Shown one piece after another: positions 11,023 through 20,998 of a stretch of 64,000 nt of DNA (the first letter of the stretch is position 1; every line of letters begins with the position of its first letter). The stretch is from Staphylococcus argenteus (GTDB lineage Bacteria; Bacillota; Bacilli; Staphylococcales; Staphylococcaceae). The notes beneath the pieces were generated by a model. That model had not been told where the DNA came from. It searched no databases and saw only the letters and a program-made list of their open reading frames with translations. The translations under genes were made by a program, and so were the position numbers. The DNA is taken from NCBI RefSeq assembly GCF_000236925.1, contig NC_016941.1, positions 2,244,566-2,308,565 on the forward strand, written 5' to 3'.

Positions 11023-11134
11023 GAATGGATGCTCCTTTTTTTAAAATACTTTAATAGTTTAATATCATTCTTGATAAAAAACAATACTAAAAGCGAACTT
11101 TTCATTTTTCTGATCTAACTTCGTTCGATTTTCC

Positions 11135-13270
11135 CTACAATTTTAAGTTTTTCAATGCATCTTTAAACGGATTATTATCCAATCCTTCATCTTGGTTCAT
11201 GTATTTCTTCATTTCTTTACGTGATACTTTACCAGAAGTCTTATTCTTCATACGTTGATCCATATGTGCTTGCGTTTCAGAATGACCACACACACAACGA
11301 TAAACTGCTTCTTTACCTCTCCCAAAAAGTGTTAGTTTTTTCTTACAGTTTGGACATCTTGCATTCGTTTTGCGTTGGACATTCTTCTTCGTCTTACACG
11401 ACGGATCTTGACAAACTAGCATTTGCCCGTTTTTAGTTTTAACTTTAATCATAAATTTCCCACATGTTGGACATTCAGTTGTCGTTAAATTATCATGCTT
11501 ATATTTTTGTTCGCTATTTTTTATTCCGTTTACAACATCTTTCGTAAAATCTTTCATTTCATTGATGAATTTTTTCGATTGATATTTACCACGCTCAATT
11601 AACAATAGCTTTTCTTCCCACTGTGCCGTCAAAAGTGGTGATGTTAATTCTTCTGGTGCTAATTCTAAAATTTGTTTACCTTTCGACGTTACTTTAATTT
11701 TACCGTCTCTTGATTCGATGGCATTCATATTAAATAACTTATCGATAATATCTGCTCTTGTTGCAACAGTTCCAATTCCACCTGTTTGCTTTAATGTCTG
11801 TGCATATTTTTTATCTTTCAATTGAATAAAGTTCTGCGGATTTTCCATTGCTTTTAATAAAGAGCCTTCATTGAAATATTCGGGTGATGTTGTTTCATGC
11901 TCTTTAATTTGAGCTTTCTTAATAGACACATTAGTACCTTCAACAAATGGTTGTTTCTTTTCGGTAACTGAATCACCTTGTCGCAATGCTTTAAATCCTA
12001 GTGCTGTTGTTACATTTTCTTTTAGTACGAATGTATATCCTGCTATTTTCAATATCACAGTAATAGTATCGTATTCATGTGGCGGCATTAACGCTTCTAA
12101 AAATCGTTCTACAATCATTTCGTATAGTTTAGCTTCTCTATTACTCAAATCTGATATCATCGGTCTAACTTCTGTCGGAATTATTGCGTGATGATCTGAT
12201 ACTTTTTGATTATTAAATATCGACATTTTAGACGAAAATGATTTCGACAACAATTGGCGTGCATAGTTTTTATAATCTGTAGACATTGTTGCTTGGATAC
12301 GTTCTTTCATTGTATCCACCATGTCAGTCGTTAAATAATTAGAATCCGTTCTTGGGTATGTTACTACCTTATGTCTTTCATATAAGTTTTGAAGCGTATT
12401 TAAAGTTTCTTTAGGACCAATTTTATAACGTCTATACATATCTTGTTGCAAATCCGTTAGATTATATAATTGTTGCGGATATGATTTCTTATGCTTTGTA
12501 ACAACTGACGTTATGTTCCCTGATTCATTTTTCAGTTTATCGACGATCTTTTCTAAAGTGCCCTTATCTGTAAAACGTTCTTTCGATTCTAATTGAAAAT
12601 CAAATCCATTAACACTTAATGATAACGAATAATATTTCTGTGGTTTGAAAGAATTAATCTCTTGTTGGCGTGTATACACTAATTGAATTGTTGGCGTTTG
12701 AACGCGGCCCAACGAAAGCTGTGCGTCATATTTCGTTGTCAGTGCACGTGTCGCATTAATCCCCACAATCCAGTCAGCTTCACTTCTCGCTAATGCTGCA
12801 TGATATAAATCATCAAATTGACGCCCATCTTTTAAGTTTTTAAAGCCTTGTTGGATTGCTTTTTTAGTAACTGAGCTAATCCATAAACGTCTTAGTGGTT
12901 TCTTATTGCCAACTTTATCTAAAATAAGTCGAGCAACTAATTCACCTTCTCGGCCAGCATCTGTAGCAATAATAATGTCTTTCACTTTATTATCTAGTAT
13001 TAACGCTTTAACTGTTTTAAACTGTTTACTCGTTTTACCGATAACAACAGTTTTCATATATTTAGGTATAATCGGCAAGTCCTCTAAACGCCATTCTTTT
13101 AAATGCTTATCATATTGCTCAGGCGTTGCATTTGTAACAAGATGACCTAATGCCCAAGTAACAATATATTGATTATTTTCAAAATAACCATTTCGTTTTT
13201 GATTTATTTGTAGTGCATCAGCAATATCTCTTGCCACTGATGGCTTTTCAGCTAATATTAACGATTTCAT
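11135..13270 (-). CDS. topB: DNA topoisomerase III (type IA)
   Basis: A 711-residue type IA topoisomerase that relaxes and decatenates DNA through a 5'-phosphotyrosine intermediate. The N-terminal Toprim domain starts [19 protein letters not shown] and contains the acidic [17 protein letters not shown] motif near residue 105. The active-site tyrosine is in [10 protein letters not shown] (about residue 309). The C-terminal end has two four-cysteine zinc ribbons (CPTC with CQDPSC near residue 600, then CPNC with CVCG near residue 650), as expected for Firmicute TopB. It is monocistronic, divergent from the acetyltransferase at 13459. Confidence 0.95.
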   Translation of the reverse strand: MKSLILAEKPSVARDIADALQINQKRNGYFENNQYIVTWALGHLVTNATPEQYDKHLKEWRLEDLPIIPKYMKTVVIGKTSKQFKTVKALILDNKVKDIIIATDAGREGELVARLILDKVGNKKPLRRLWISSVTKKAIQQGFKNLKDGRQFDDLYHAALARSEADWIVGINATRALTTKYDAQLSLGRVQTPTIQLVYTRQQEINSFKPQKYYSLSLSVNGFDFQLESKERFTDKGTLEKIVDKLKNESGNITSVVTKHKKSYPQQLYNLTDLQQDMYRRYKIGPKETLNTLQNLYERHKVVTYPRTDSNYLTTDMVDTMKERIQATMSTDYKNYARQLLSKSFSSKMSIFNNQKVSDHHAIIPTEVRPMISDLSNREAKLYEMIVERFLEALMPPHEYDTITVILKIAGYTFVLKENVTTALGFKALRQGDSVTEKKQPFVEGTNVSIKKAQIKEHETTSPEYFNEGSLLKAMENPQNFIQLKDKKYAQTLKQTGGIGTVATRADIIDKLFNMNAIESRDGKIKVTSKGKQILELAPEELTSPLLTAQWEEKLLLIERGKYQSKKFINEMKDFTKDVVNGIKNSEQKYKHDNLTTTECPTCGKFMIKVKTKNGQMLVCQDPSCKTKKNVQRKTNARCPNCKKKLTLFGRGKEAVYRCVCGHSETQAHMDQRMKNKTSGKVSRKEMKKYMNQDEGLDNNPFKDALKNLKL

Positions 13271-13458
13271 AATTTATCCTTTCTCATGCGTTCTAAATTA
13301 ATCGAGCGCATTTTATCCGTTCACTTTAATCAATATTTTAAAATTACTGATTGCAAATGATGTGTTAAATGTATTGTAACATGTTAATATCACTATTAAC
13401 TTTCATTTCAGTTGAAATATTATATAATTAAGGTAATAAAAAGTACGGAGGTCATGAC

Positions 13459-14346
13459 ATGGGCATTGTTCAGTTATATGATATTACACAAATAAAATCG
13501 TTCATTGAACATTCTAATTATGAATCAGCATCATATTTATATAAACTTCCTCAACAGTACAAAGAAATTGATGTGTTAATAGCAGACGCAATTGAATCTC
13601 CTGGTGTGTTTGCACTTCAAGAAAACGACTCAATTAAAGCGATTATTCTATCGTTCACATATGATAAAGATAAATTTAAAGTAATAGGTCCTTTTATTGC
13701 TGATAACTACGTCTTATCAACGGATACATTCGAATCTTTATTTGCAGCAATGACATCAAAACAACCTGAGGACGCAATCTTTAATTTTTCATTCGAAGAA
13801 GGTATACAACAATACAAACATTTAATGAAATCTATTCAGGCAAGTTATAATTTCACTGATTATTACATTGAAGCTCGAAAAAGCTTAGAAGACGATATGC
13901 ATCAACCGAATATTATTCCCTATCATAAAGGCTTTTACCGAGCATTTAGTAAGTTACATACAAATACATTTAAATACCAAGCACAACATCCACAAGAAAT
14001 TGTTGATAGTTTAGATGAAACCCATCATTTATTTTTGTTTGTTAGTGAAGGTCTGCTAAAAGGTTACTTATATCTCGAAATTGATACACAACAGTCTATC
14101 GCTGAAATTAAGTATTTTAGTTCTCATGTTGACTATCGCCTAAAAGGTATTGCTTTCGAATTACTAGCCTATGCCTTACAATACGCTTTCGATAATTATG
14201 ACATTAGAAAAGTTTATTTTAAAATACGTAATAAAAACAACAAACTCATTGAACGTTTCAATGGTTTAGGATTCCATATTAACTATGAATACATCAAATT
14301 CAAATTCGAATCACGCAACGTTAAAAATCAGTCGATTCCCGAATAA
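13459..14346 (+). CDS. GNAT-family acetyltransferase-like protein
   Basis: A 295-residue cytosolic protein. The C-terminal half (about residues 190-285) has a GNAT-like pattern: a beta strand HLFLFVSEGLLKGYLYL, then AEIKYFSSHVDYRLKGIAFELLAYAL at the place where the acetyl-CoA loop would be, and KNNKLIERFNGLGF near the end, typical of the last helix-strand of the fold. The N-terminal half looks like a degenerate copy of the same fold. The substrate is unknown. A CGGAGG ribosome-binding site precedes the ATG. It is transcribed alone and ends in a hairpin terminator at 14363. Confidence 0.75.
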   Translation: MGIVQLYDITQIKSFIEHSNYESASYLYKLPQQYKEIDVLIADAIESPGVFALQENDSIKAIILSFTYDKDKFKVIGPFIADNYVLSTDTFESLFAAMTSKQPEDAIFNFSFEEGIQQYKHLMKSIQASYNFTDYYIEARKSLEDDMHQPNIIPYHKGFYRAFSKLHTNTFKYQAQHPQEIVDSLDETHHLFLFVSEGLLKGYLYLEIDTQQSIAEIKYFSSHVDYRLKGIAFELLAYALQYAFDNYDIRKVYFKIRNKNNKLIERFNGLGFHINYEYIKFKFESRNVKNQSIPE

Positions 14347-14362
14347 TATTTTTAAAATGGTT

Positions 14363-14398
14363 CCCACAGTATGCTATGAAAGTGTATTGTGGGTTTTT
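14363..14398 (+). terminator. Terminator of the acetyltransferase gene
   Basis: CCCACAGTA pairs with TATTGTGGG (with G-U pairs), followed by TTTTTCT. It lies 17 bases after the stop codon. Confidence 0.8.
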
Positions 14399-14526
14399 CT
14401 ACTTTTTGTAAACATTGAAAACTTTAAGTAGTTGTTTTTTACTAATAGCACAGAATGCTTTACAATAACATGCAAGTGTCAATTAAGGGGAGCACTTGTA
14501 TAAATAGCATAGGAGAGTGAGTAGTC

Positions 14527-15390
14527 TTGCAATTTTTTGATTTCTTAATAGCCCTTTTACCAGCTTTATTCTGGGGAAGCGTTGTTCTTATTAATGTGTT
14601 CGTCGGTGGCGGACCATACAACCAAATTCGCGGTACTACGCTAGGTGCCCTTATTGTTGGGTTGGCTTTACTTATAACTGGTTACGCAAAATTCGATAAC
14701 CCTACTGTCATTATTGTCGGTCTTATTTCTGGTGCATTGTGGGCATTCGGACAAGCAAATCAGCTTAAATCAATCAGTTTAATTGGTGTATCTAATACTA
14801 TGCCTGTATCAACAGGTATGCAGTTAGTTGGTACAACATTATTCAGCGTTATCTTTTTAGGTGAATGGAGTACGATGACTCAAATTATCTTTGGTTTAAT
14901 TGCCATGATTTTATTAGTTACTGGTGTCGCTCTTACTTCACTTAAAGCTAAAAATGAACGTCAATCTGATAATCCAGAATTTAAAAAAGCAATGGGTATT
15001 TTGATTATTTCTACAGTTGGTTATGTCGGATTCGTTGTGCTTGGTGATATTTTCGGGGTTGGTGGCACAGATGCATTATTCTTCCAATCTGTTGGTATGG
15101 CAATTGGTGGATTTATCTTATCAATGAACCATAAAACTTCACTTAGATCAACAGCGCTTAATCTTTTACCAGGTATCATTTGGGGTATTGGTAACTTGTT
15201 TATGTTCTATTCACAACCTAAAGTTGGTGTAGCGACAAGTTTCTCATTATCACAATTACTTGTCATCGTTTCTACACTTGGTGGTATTTTCATTTTAGGA
15301 GAAAGAAAAGATCGTCGTCAGATGAAAGGTATATGGGCAGGTATCATAATTATTGTCATTGCCGCGATTATACTTGGTAATTTGAAATAA
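14527..15390 (+). CDS. glcU: Glucose uptake protein, GRP/DMT superfamily
   Basis: A 287-residue membrane protein with ten predicted membrane helices, of the GlcU/RhaT-like glucose uptake family (non-PTS sugar import). It opens with [19 protein letters not shown] and has two repeated halves, each with a FWGS- or [13 protein letters not shown] motif. The start is a TTG preceded by AGGAGAGTGAG, a good ribosome-binding site. In S. xylosus a homologous glcU is paired with glucose dehydrogenase; no dehydrogenase is next to it here. The gene is not part of an operon. Specificity for glucose is inferred from the family. Confidence 0.88.
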   Translation: MQFFDFLIALLPALFWGSVVLINVFVGGGPYNQIRGTTLGALIVGLALLITGYAKFDNPTVIIVGLISGALWAFGQANQLKSISLIGVSNTMPVSTGMQLVGTTLFSVIFLGEWSTMTQIIFGLIAMILLVTGVALTSLKAKNERQSDNPEFKKAMGILIISTVGYVGFVVLGDIFGVGGTDALFFQSVGMAIGGFILSMNHKTSLRSTALNLLPGIIWGIGNLFMFYSQPKVGVATSFSLSQLLVIVSTLGGIFILGERKDRRQMKGIWAGIIIIVIAAIILGNLK

Positions 15391-15728
15391 AAGCATCTAG
15401 ATATATGATTTTTATAATTGCTTACTGAGTTGGAAAAGTGCACTCGTTTTCATTAAAAACTAACTTATTTAGTGACATTTTAAAGCAATATCATTTCTTG
15501 TATATAACCCAGGAAATATGCAATTTACAATATGGCTATATGCCGATTCAAATTATCTTTTATAAGTTAATGGTATTTTCAACATTCAATGAGAATGAGA
15601 ACTTTTACTAAATTATAAACGCGTTTGATTCAATACGTCGTGTAGTTAGAATGATTGTAGGACAAACAACTCTATCTATTAATCATTGTCAATTTAGTTG
15701 ATTATAAAAATAAATCACATATCATGAA
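15391..15728. other. Gene-free stretch after glcU
   Basis: About 340 AT-rich bases between glcU and the hairpin at 15729. I see no open frame with a ribosome-binding site on either strand, and no convincing promoter. A short GAGAATGAGAA run near 15590 resembles part of a Fur site but is not palindromic. Confidence 0.5.
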
Positions 15729-15771
15729 AGCCCCCATACTACAAACATACGCACGTTGTAGTATGGGGGCT
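15729..15771. terminator. Strong hairpin between glcU and the AEC permease
   Basis: AGCCCCCATACTACAA and TTGTAGTATGGGGGCT form a perfect 16-base-pair stem around an 11-base loop. T-rich stretches are weak on both sides (CTTTC on the minus strand). It is located 45 bases beyond the end of the AEC gene, so it is most likely its terminator. Confidence 0.7.
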
Positions 15772-15815
15772 CAATTTATACAAAAACATTGCAGTTTTAT
15801 TTTCAAAATTACAAC

Positions 15816-16724
15816 CTAAATAAACACAGCTTGATACACATATAAAATAATAATACTAATAATGATTGTTAAATTTGTCGCCATACCGATAAATGGGAGT
15901 GTTCGATATTTAAATTGGATACCATACGAAATGATTGCAACGCCAACAGGGAACATCCATGTAATAAGCAATGTTGTCTTAATCATATCATCAGATACAG
16001 GTAATAAAACGTGAACCAAGCCACCTGCAATCAATGCCAGTCCATAATGCAAACACAAATATTTAATCGTTGCAGGTATGTATTTACGTTCAAGCGTAAA
16101 ATTCAGCATAACACCTAGCAAAATCATAGACAGGGGCATGTTTGCGTGTGAAAGTATATTAAAAAAATCTATCGCTACGTGCGGCAATTGAATATGATTT
16201 AAATTCAAAATAAACATGATGATATAAGTAACCAATGGTACAGACTGCAATAATTTTTTCGCTAAAAATTTAAAATCAAATTGATTACTACCTTCACTAA
16301 AGTAACTACCTACAAAGTAAGTAATTCCAAACATCACAAAAGCACCACCAATATCAGCCATACCAAAATATACAAGTCCTGTTTTAGGCCATATCGCTTC
16401 TATCAAAGGATAAGCAAACAATCCGATATTCATAGCACCTGTCATCATCCCTACTGATCCACGCATTTGATTGTCATATTTTCTAAAAAACCAAATAGCA
16501 ATGATTTTCGCTACAATACCGTAAACTATCATCAAAATCGGCAAAATTGAGAATGACAATTTTAATTCTGCACTGTTTAAATTAACAATAACTAAAGATG
16601 GAAGTGTAACATTAAGCACCAATGTGGCAATGACTTGACTATCTGTTGCCTTAATATAATTAATCCGCTTCAAAAAGTATCCTAGCGCAATTAATAAAAT
16701 AATCATTGTAAATTGTTCGGTCAA
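15816..16724 (-). CDS. AEC-family permease (auxin efflux carrier/malate permease-like)
   Basis: A 302-residue integral membrane protein with about ten helices arranged as two repeats of five, each containing a broken helix. The sequence LVLNVTLPSLVIVNLN (about residue 40) and the second-half MFPVGVAIISYGIQFKY match the family pattern with a central proline and asparagine. I chose the TTG at 16724 as start because AAGGGG lies five bases upstream; a second in-frame TTG six codons further up would itself lie within that region. Bacterial members export or import organic acids such as malate; the substrate here is unknown. It is divergent from a small coiled-coil gene. Confidence 0.82.
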   Translation of the reverse strand: MTEQFTMIILLIALGYFLKRINYIKATDSQVIATLVLNVTLPSLVIVNLNSAELKLSFSILPILMIVYGIVAKIIAIWFFRKYDNQMRGSVGMMTGAMNIGLFAYPLIEAIWPKTGLVYFGMADIGGAFVMFGITYFVGSYFSEGSNQFDFKFLAKKLLQSVPLVTYIIMFILNLNHIQLPHVAIDFFNILSHANMPLSMILLGVMLNFTLERKYIPATIKYLCLHYGLALIAGGLVHVLLPVSDDMIKTTLLITWMFPVGVAIISYGIQFKYRTLPFIGMATNLTIIISIIILYVYQAVFI

Positions 16725-16803
16725 TGTTACCCCTTCTTTCAATAACCTTCATAATTTAATACTTTAACATATTTCACAGATGTTTTAGTAGTCCACTATT
16801 TCA

Positions 16804-16812
16804 TGCTATAAT
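16804..16812 (+). promoter_or_regulatory. Extended -10 promoter for the 54-residue protein
   Basis: TGCTATAAT is a consensus extended -10 element, 44 bases before the ATG at 16857. No good -35 is visible, which extended -10 promoters tolerate. Confidence 0.55.
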
Positions 16813-16856
16813 CAACAATAAATGCACTTAATTATATTTCAAAGGAGTGTCGTAGT

Positions 16857-17021
16857 ATGTCTTTAGAAAGTCAATTAGCCGAACTTAAACATGATTATAT
16901 TCGACTTCAAGGCGATTTAGAAAAGCAAGAATCACTTAATCTAGATACGTCAGCACTTGTTCGTCAACTTAAAGAAATTGAAAATGAAATTAGAAACGTT
17001 CGAGCTAAGATGGACAATTAA
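16857..17021 (+). CDS. Small coiled-coil protein, SE1832-like family
   Basis: A 54-residue protein, MSLESQLAELKHDYIRL at its start and ending RNVRAKMDN. It is charged and leucine-rich with heptad-like spacing across nearly its whole length, so it should form a short coiled coil. AAAGGAG lies eight bases before the ATG and an extended -10 promoter is in place, so I trust it as a real gene in spite of its size. I believe it belongs to a conserved small staphylococcal family annotated as SE1832-like; function unknown. Confidence 0.82.
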   Translation: MSLESQLAELKHDYIRLQGDLEKQESLNLDTSALVRQLKEIENEIRNVRAKMDN

Positions 17022-17203
17022 CAACTTACTTTTAGTTAATACTGTTTTGCTATGCATTTTTACGAATTGAAATATAATCTCGAGATTTCTATTTGTAATC
17101 ATAGCAAACACTAAACAGCAGTTGTCATCAAGCTATACGCATAAGTTTTCTATGATAAATACTATATTACATGTAACCTTTGAAACGGAGAGGAAGTTAT
17201 CAT

Positions 17204-17521
17204 ATGCAATTTTATCTGATTTTACTAGCAATACTTTATTTAATTGTTAGTTTTATTAGTATTTTTAAAATGGAAGTTGTATTTACACGTATTTTGAGAA
17301 TCATTATGGGTGTTTTGCTATTATTCGTCTTAGCATTAACGACGATGAGCTTCCCGAAAGAAAATTGGTGGGTCTTTATTGTCTTACTATTACTAGTTGG
17401 TAATGTTGAAGTAACAGGATTTAAAATGCTAAAAAAAGATTTAAAAGGTGTTAATATTTTAAATTTAATGTCTCTATTTATCTTTGTTATATACTTTATC
17501 TTAACCATCGTATTATTCTAA
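17204..17521 (+). CDS. Small membrane protein of unknown function
   Basis: A 105-residue protein with four hydrophobic segments (about residues 3-20, 28-50, 60-78 and 86-104) and short loops, one of which (KMLKKDLKG) is basic. I chose the ATG at 17204 because GAGAGGAAG lies just upstream; the frame is open eight codons further up but with no ribosome-binding site. No family recognised. It stands between the coiled-coil gene and the convergent RND transporter, with a shared terminator at 17662. Confidence 0.75.
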   Translation: MQFYLILLAILYLIVSFISIFKMEVVFTRILRIIMGVLLLFVLALTTMSFPKENWWVFIVLLLLVGNVEVTGFKMLKKDLKGVNILNLMSLFIFVIYFILTIVLF

Positions 17522-17661
17522 TTAAAAAAATCAAACATGCGACAACATGATTTCAACTTTTAGTTCAGTGTCTGATTATAAATCTAACATGAACAACGAC
17601 GATAAAGATGTTCAGATTAATAACTTCACACTTTAATATCAGATTTTTAAGAATGTTATCG

Positions 17662-17710
17662 AAAAAGCCATCAAAGCAGTCAACTTCATGACCGCTTTGA
17701 TGGCTTTCTT
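17662..17710. terminator. Bidirectional terminator between 17521 and the RND transporter
   Basis: AAAAAGCCATCAAAGC and GCTTTGATGGCTTTCTT form a 13-pair stem with an inner GT/AC pairing. It is situated between two convergent genes. Confidence 0.82.
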
Positions 17711-17715
17711 ATTAT

Positions 17716-20700
17716 CTATCGTTTAGTAATTCGATTTTTCAAAGTAAATAAGATTTCATAAATCACTGGTACAACCACTAACGTTAACAATGTAGATGAA
17801 ATTAAACCGCCGATAACTGTAGCTGCTAGACCTTTTGATATAAGGATTGAGCTATCTTGACCGAACAATAGCGGAACTAACGCACCTATTGTTGCTATTG
17901 CAGTCATTAAGATCGGTCTTATTCTAGTGCCACCCGCTTCAATTAAAGCGTCTTTCATCTCCATGCCTCGCTGCTCATTATTGATAACACGATCTATTAA
18001 TACAATTGCATTCGTTACTACAATACCTATTAACATTAACATACCTATCAAACTTGGTACTGATATCGTTTCTCCAGTGATTAAAAGTGCAATAATCACA
18101 CCAATAACTGTAAATGGTAATGAGAATAAAATCGTGAATGGTGCTAATCCACCTTTAAATGTAATTACTAAAATCAGATACACTATGATGATAGCTGCTA
18201 ACATTGCAAATGCCAATTGCGTCATCGCATTATTAATATCATCTGAGGCACCACCAATATTTACTTTTACATTATTCGGCTTATCTATATTGTTTATCTT
18301 AGACATCACTTGTCGTGTTGTACCACCCACATCTTTATTTGTTACTTTAGCTGATACTGTTGTTGCATAATCCCCTTGCTCTTGTGTCAATTTACTTGGT
18401 GTTGTTGTTTTTACTAAAGTAGCAATATCGCCTAATTTAATTGTGCCTCCAGTTGGCTTTTTCAAAGTAATATTATTCAACTTATCTTCTGACCAGTCTG
18501 TTTTCTTATTTTGCTTCACTTTAACATCGATGGATTTACCATTTTCCTTAACAGTAGTCACTGTTTTCTCTGGTAAGTTTTCATTTAAATGCATTGCAAG
18601 TTGACTTGCAGAAATGCCATTCTCTGCTGCTTTATTCTGATCCACTTTAATTTCAAATTGATCATATGTTTGGGATAAATCCGATTTAACATTCGCTAGT
18701 CCTTTAACTCGTTTCATTTCTTGTTCAATGCGTTGTACAGTAGATTTAATTGCATCTGTAGATGGGCCTTTTACCGTAACTTCTACAGATTTATTGCCTG
18801 CACCTGTTCCCAAATCTTGGTTTTTCCATTCTCCAGGGTGTTTAAAACCATCTACATGCTTAATAACTTTATCTGCTTCTACATCAAAGTTGGGTGTGTC
18901 ATTATCGTATTCAACCATAATTGCCATACTATTTGTGCTGCCAGTTGGATCAACTGGACTGCTTCCACCCACTGAATATTGAATGGTTTTCACATGCTTT
19001 TTCTGTTTTAAATATTTTTCGACATCTTTCGCATGATTTAATACAGATTGTTCAGTTTCACCTGGCTTTGGTGTGTACGTAATTGCTAAAAATTTATCAT
19101 CTCCAGCTGAAATAAAGCTGGTTCCAAGTTTAGGACCGCCAAATACAATTGTTAGAATTAAAATCAAAGTACTTAAAATAATAACAATCCATTTGTGATT
19201 TAAAGACCATTTCAAAACCTTTTTATACGTTGTACTCACAACACCTAAACCTTCTTCATGTGGTTTATTTCGACGTCTAACACCTTTTTTAAATAGTGTC
19301 GATGCCAATGCAGGAACTAAAGTGATTGAAACTAATAAAGATGCTAATAAACTAAATGCAATTGCTAATGCAAAGGGTCTAAACATTTCACCTACCGAAC
19401 CAGAAACAAACACTAGCGGTAAAAAGACGATAATTGTCACAAGTGTTGATGACATAATCGGTTTAAACACTTCTGTTGTAGCACTGATAATAAGATTTTC
19501 ACCTTTTAATTTTTCCTCTGGGTCTGTTAAGCGTCGATAAATATTCTCAACCACGACAATTGAATCATCTATAACACGACCAATAGCTACCGTTAACGCC
19601 CCTAATGTTAATATATTCAAAGAAACATTACTTAATTTCAACGCAATAAGCGCCATTAGTAAAGATAGTGGAATGGATATAATTGAAATTAATGTTGTAC
19701 GAATGTTTCTTAAGAATAATAGAATAACTATTATTGCTACAATTGTACCTAATGCTGCTTTTTCAACCATCGTGTATAGTGATTTTTCGACAGGTTTAGC
19801 AGTATCCATTGTTTTAGTTACATTCAAACCTTTATTTTCTTCAATAAATGTATCAATTTTATGTTGAACATCCTTGGCCACTTGAACAGTATTTGCATCT
19901 TGAGCTTTAGTAATTTGCAAATTAACTGCATCCTTACCATTTGTTTTAGAAATAGATGAACGTACATCGCCAACTGTGATGTCTGCTAAGTCTTTTAATT
20001 TCGCTGTCGGCATACCACTTATATTATTTGACTCGGCCGATTTCGACGTTTGTTGTGAAGATGCTTTATTAACATCTGACATAGCTGAATTTTGAGTATT
20101 ATCACTTTGAGATTGCGTTTGACCTTGTCCACTTGCCAGCGTTAGTGGGATATTAATATTTTTAAAAGCATCAACAGATTGGTATTGTCCGTCTACGACA
20201 ATCGATTTATCTTTATCACCAAATTGGAATAATCCAAGGGGAGTAGTTCTAGTCGCTGTTTTCAAATAATTTTCAACATCATCCGCAGTTAATCCATATT
20301 TTTCAAGTTCATCTTGCTTAAATTTAAGCGTAATCTCACGATTCGTCTGACCATTCAATTGTGCATTTTGAACACCATCTACCGTTTGTAATTTGGGTAT
20401 TAACTGTTCATTCAATACTTTCGTTACTTTTTTCAAATCATTATCTTTATTTGAAAACGAATAAGCTAAAACTGGGAAAGCATCCATTGAATTACGTCTT
20501 AATTCAGGTTGACCAACTTCGTCTTTAAATTTAATTTTATCAATTTCTTTTTTTAGTTGTTCTTCTGCTTTATCCATATCTGTATTATTGTCATATTCAA
20601 CTGTCACAATCGATGCATTTTGTATCGATTGAGTTTTAACATCTTTTACATATGCCAAAGATCTAACTTGATTATCGATTTTACTGCTAATTTCATCTTG

Positions 20701-20883
20701 TGTACTTTGCGGTGTTGCTCCTGGCATTGTCGTTGTAACTGATATAACAGGATTTTGAACATCTGGCAATAACTCTAATTTCAATTTAGCGCTCGCATAA
20801 AAGCCACCTAACACAACTAAAACAACCATTAAAAAAATAGCAAACTTATTTCCTAAAGAAAATTGTAGTAATTTTTTTATCAC
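17716..20883 (-). CDS. RND-family efflux transporter (AcrB/SwrC type)
   Basis: A 1055-residue proton-driven exporter of the resistance-nodulation-division superfamily. The layout is standard: one N-terminal membrane helix (residues 13-30), a large extracytoplasmic domain, a block of six helices (about 370-560), a second large extracytoplasmic domain and a final block (about 880-1050). The acidic residues in IGRVIDDSIVVVENIYRR (about 435-455) match the proton relay of the family. A Gln/Ser/Asn-rich insert occupies roughly residues 247-290, unlike AcrB. No membrane fusion protein or outer-membrane partner is adjacent, as expected for a Gram-positive. B. subtilis SwrC, which exports surfactin, is the closest known type. 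It is monocistronic, downstream of femX. Substrates are unknown; fatty acids, peptides or lipids are guesses. Confidence 0.9.
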   Translation of the reverse strand: MIKKLLQFSLGNKFAIFLMVVLVVLGGFYASAKLKLELLPDVQNPVISVTTTMPGATPQSTQDEISSKIDNQVRSLAYVKDVKTQSIQNASIVTVEYDNNTDMDKAEEQLKKEIDKIKFKDEVGQPELRRNSMDAFPVLAYSFSNKDNDLKKVTKVLNEQLIPKLQTVDGVQNAQLNGQTNREITLKFKQDELEKYGLTADDVENYLKTATRTTPLGLFQFGDKDKSIVVDGQYQSVDAFKNINIPLTLASGQGQTQSQSDNTQNSAMSDVNKASSQQTSKSAESNNISGMPTAKLKDLADITVGDVRSSISKTNGKDAVNLQITKAQDANTVQVAKDVQHKIDTFIEENKGLNVTKTMDTAKPVEKSLYTMVEKAALGTIVAIIVILLFLRNIRTTLISIISIPLSLLMALIALKLSNVSLNILTLGALTVAIGRVIDDSIVVVENIYRRLTDPEEKLKGENLIISATTEVFKPIMSSTLVTIIVFLPLVFVSGSVGEMFRPFALAIAFSLLASLLVSITLVPALASTLFKKGVRRRNKPHEEGLGVVSTTYKKVLKWSLNHKWIVIILSTLILILTIVFGGPKLGTSFISAGDDKFLAITYTPKPGETEQSVLNHAKDVEKYLKQKKHVKTIQYSVGGSSPVDPTGSTNSMAIMVEYDNDTPNFDVEADKVIKHVDGFKHPGEWKNQDLGTGAGNKSVEVTVKGPSTDAIKSTVQRIEQEMKRVKGLANVKSDLSQTYDQFEIKVDQNKAAENGISASQLAMHLNENLPEKTVTTVKENGKSIDVKVKQNKKTDWSEDKLNNITLKKPTGGTIKLGDIATLVKTTTPSKLTQEQGDYATTVSAKVTNKDVGGTTRQVMSKINNIDKPNNVKVNIGGASDDINNAMTQLAFAMLAAIIIVYLILVITFKGGLAPFTILFSLPFTVIGVIIALLITGETISVPSLIGMLMLIGIVVTNAIVLIDRVINNEQRGMEMKDALIEAGGTRIRPILMTAIATIGALVPLLFGQDSSILISKGLAATVIGGLISSTLLTLVVVPVIYEILFTLKNRITKR

Positions 20884-20942
20884 TGTACCTGCCCCCTTTT
20901 TACTATTTTTAAAAAATTTTGCCCAACCATTCTATACTGTGT

Positions 20943-20987
20943 AAAAAAATCTGAACGCAAGTACTAATCATATAAGCGTTCAGATTT
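20943..20987 (-). terminator. Terminator of femX
   Basis: AATCTGAACGC and GCGTTCAGATT form an 11-pair stem that runs into a T7 stretch on the minus strand, 12 bases beyond the femX stop. Confidence 0.85.
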
Positions 20988-20998
20988 GTGTCTTTGAT

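Noticed and set aside
11023..11134. A possible purine riboswitch before pbuG
   Set aside because: The 112-base gap lacks the paired stems and conserved core of purine riboswitches, and it is too short for a full aptamer plus expression platform.
15580..15600. A Fur-like sequence GAGAATGAGAA after glcU
   Set aside because: It does not form the 7-1-7 palindrome and no gene starts nearby.
15729..15771. The 16-base-pair perfect hairpin considered as part of a mobile element or repeat
   Set aside because: I see no transposase or duplicated flanks; its place after the AEC gene is explained by a terminator. A similar-looking hairpin at 59671 also ends genes.
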